NCBI GenBank assembly: GCA_003486725.1 | Contig: DNGD01000170.1 | Span: 1-6,862, forward strand | Reading direction: 5' to 3' | DNA: 6,862 bases | Origin: Rhodospirillaceae bacterium | GTDB taxonomy: Bacteria > Pseudomonadota > Alphaproteobacteria > UBA9219 | Shown here: piece after piece, positions 6,337-6,862 of the stretch | Layout of the letters: each line of letters starts with the position of its first letter | Numbering within the stretch: position 1 is the first letter of the stretch | The notes under the pieces: generated by a model | What the model was told of the DNA's origin: nothing | What the model saw: the letters and a program-made list of their open reading frames with translations, nothing else | Database searches by the model: none | Translations under genes and position numbers: made by a program

Positions 6337-6391
6337 GAAGAAACAAGGAAATGGGATCCCCGCTTTCGCGGGGATCCCATTTTGTTTCTTC
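6337..6391. terminator. Bidirectional intrinsic terminator / palindromic repeat
   Basis: A perfect 15-bp stem (6349-6363 with 6368-6382) closes on a TTTC loop. After a three-base bulge (6346-6348) it continues with nine more pairs (6337-6345 with 6383-6391), so 24 bp pair overall. The stem core is G+C-rich and each arm carries GGGATCCC. T-rich tracts follow the core on both strands (TTTTGTTTCTT on plus, ATTTCCTTGTTTCTTC on minus). It lies between the 3' ends of tpiA and the opposing binding-protein gene, the right place to terminate both. The core CCCGCTTTCGCGGG also resembles dispersed palindromic repeats common in Proteobacteria, so it may be one such element serving as a terminator. Confidence 0.8.
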
Positions 6392-6424
6392 CAGTGTGGG
6401 GCCCCTCAGGGGGGGGGCATTGGC

Positions 6425-6862
6425 CTACTTGCTCCACCACAGGCTGGTGAGGTCGAAGCCGTATTTGGGGTTGACGGCGGGCATGCCGAACTTGTTCCAA
6501 TATGCGACGCGGTAAGCGCCGAAGTTCCAGTGCGGGATCACATAATGGCCCCACAGCAGCACGCGATCCAGCGTGCGGCACAGGGTCACCAACTCGGCGC
6601 GATCCTTGGCATGGATCAGTTTCTCGATCAGTTCGTCTACGACGGGATCGCGCACGCCGATCAGGTTGCGGCTGCCTTTTTGATCGGCCTTGGCCGATCC
6701 CCAGAAATCGCGCTGCTCATTGCCGGGCGAAAGCGATTGGCCGAACACATGCACGGTCATGTCGAAATCAAAGTCGTTCATCATGTTCTGGTACTGCGAG
6801 GAGTCCACGTTGCGGAAACTGGCCTGAATGCCAAGCCGCTCCAGATTGCGCAGGAACGGCTG
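6425..6862 (-). CDS. yejA: YejA-like ABC transporter peptide-binding protein (C-terminal part)
   Basis: This is the C-terminal 145 residues of a family 5 solute-binding protein (SBP_bac_5), the periplasmic receptor of an oligopeptide ABC importer. The reading frame is open to the window edge. The GTG codon at 6808 is internal, because family sequence (QPFLRNLERLGIQA, then FRNVDSSQY) continues upstream of it. Recognisable YejA-type stretches are FDFDMTVH, LSPGNEQRDFWGS, GSRNLIGVRDPVVD, the helix ending TLDRVLLW, and IPHWNFGAYRVAYWNKF near the end. Full-length family members are about 600 aa, so about three quarters is missing, including the signal peptide. Relatives bind peptides, the microcin C class, or, for the Agrobacterium YepA branch, anhydro-muropeptides. 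The partner permease and ATPase genes (yejB, E, F) are not in the window; on this strand they could only lie upstream of it, beyond the right edge. The symbol rests on motif recall. Confidence 0.8.
   Translation of the reverse strand, partial: QPFLRNLERLGIQASFRNVDSSQYQNMMNDFDFDMTVHVFGQSLSPGNEQRDFWGSAKADQKGSRNLIGVRDPVVDELIEKLIHAKDRAELVTLCRTLDRVLLWGHYVIPHWNFGAYRVAYWNKFGMPAVNPKYGFDLTSLWWSK

Noticed and set aside
6328..6450. 40-codon GTG-start frame with AAGGAG (6314-6319) upstream, after tpiA
   Set aside because: The ribosome-like site is attractive, but the frame runs through the terminator hairpin and the 3' end of the opposing gene, and its peptide looks like a translated palindromic repeat. 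It shows no SecG-like membrane sequence.
6425..6808. A complete 127-aa protein starting at GTG 6808
   Set aside because: The frame stays open to the window edge and the upstream 18 codons continue the binding-protein family sequence, so this is the tail of a longer gene.

Overview
The window looks like chromosomal DNA of an alphaproteobacterium of moderate GC. The strongest sign is the partial gene at the left edge, which encodes the cell-cycle response regulator CtrA; this regulator is essentially confined to Alphaproteobacteria. The divergent tpiA / ppiD pair and an alphaproteobacterial-type YejA-like binding protein agree. The lineage below class level cannot be fixed from the sequence; a Rhodospirillales- or Micavibrio-like bacterium is a guess.

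Layout. Positions 1-550 (minus) hold the first 183 codons of ctrA. Positions 551-857 are a divergent, AT-rich control region with TTAACC repeats and a perfect 7+7 dyad. Positions 858-1895 (plus) hold nagZ, a peptidoglycan-recycling glycosidase. It meets the next gene tail to tail, the two stop codons sharing one TTAA. Positions 5385-1892 (minus) form a probable three-gene operon, read right to left: ppiD (membrane-anchored periplasmic chaperone, 631 aa), a 95-aa exported protein with four cysteines, and a 419-aa pentapeptide-repeat protein built of two similar modules. Positions 5386-5509 are a compact divergent promoter region. Positions 5510-6256 (plus) hold tpiA. A strong 24-bp inverted repeat at 6337-6391 probably stops transcription from both sides. 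Positions 6425-6862 (minus) hold the last 145 codons of a YejA-type peptide-binding protein.

How the genes fit together. Most of the window concerns the cell envelope: NagZ in muropeptide recycling, PpiD in folding of exported proteins, a small secreted protein beside it, and a YejA/YepA-like binding protein whose relatives import peptides or anhydro-muropeptides. CtrA coordinates the cell cycle and TpiA belongs to glycolysis. There is no mobile element, CRISPR array, tRNA or rRNA. The least-described part is the pair of genes downstream of ppiD, which are the best candidates for something new. The rest is ordinary core genome with some notable regulatory architecture.
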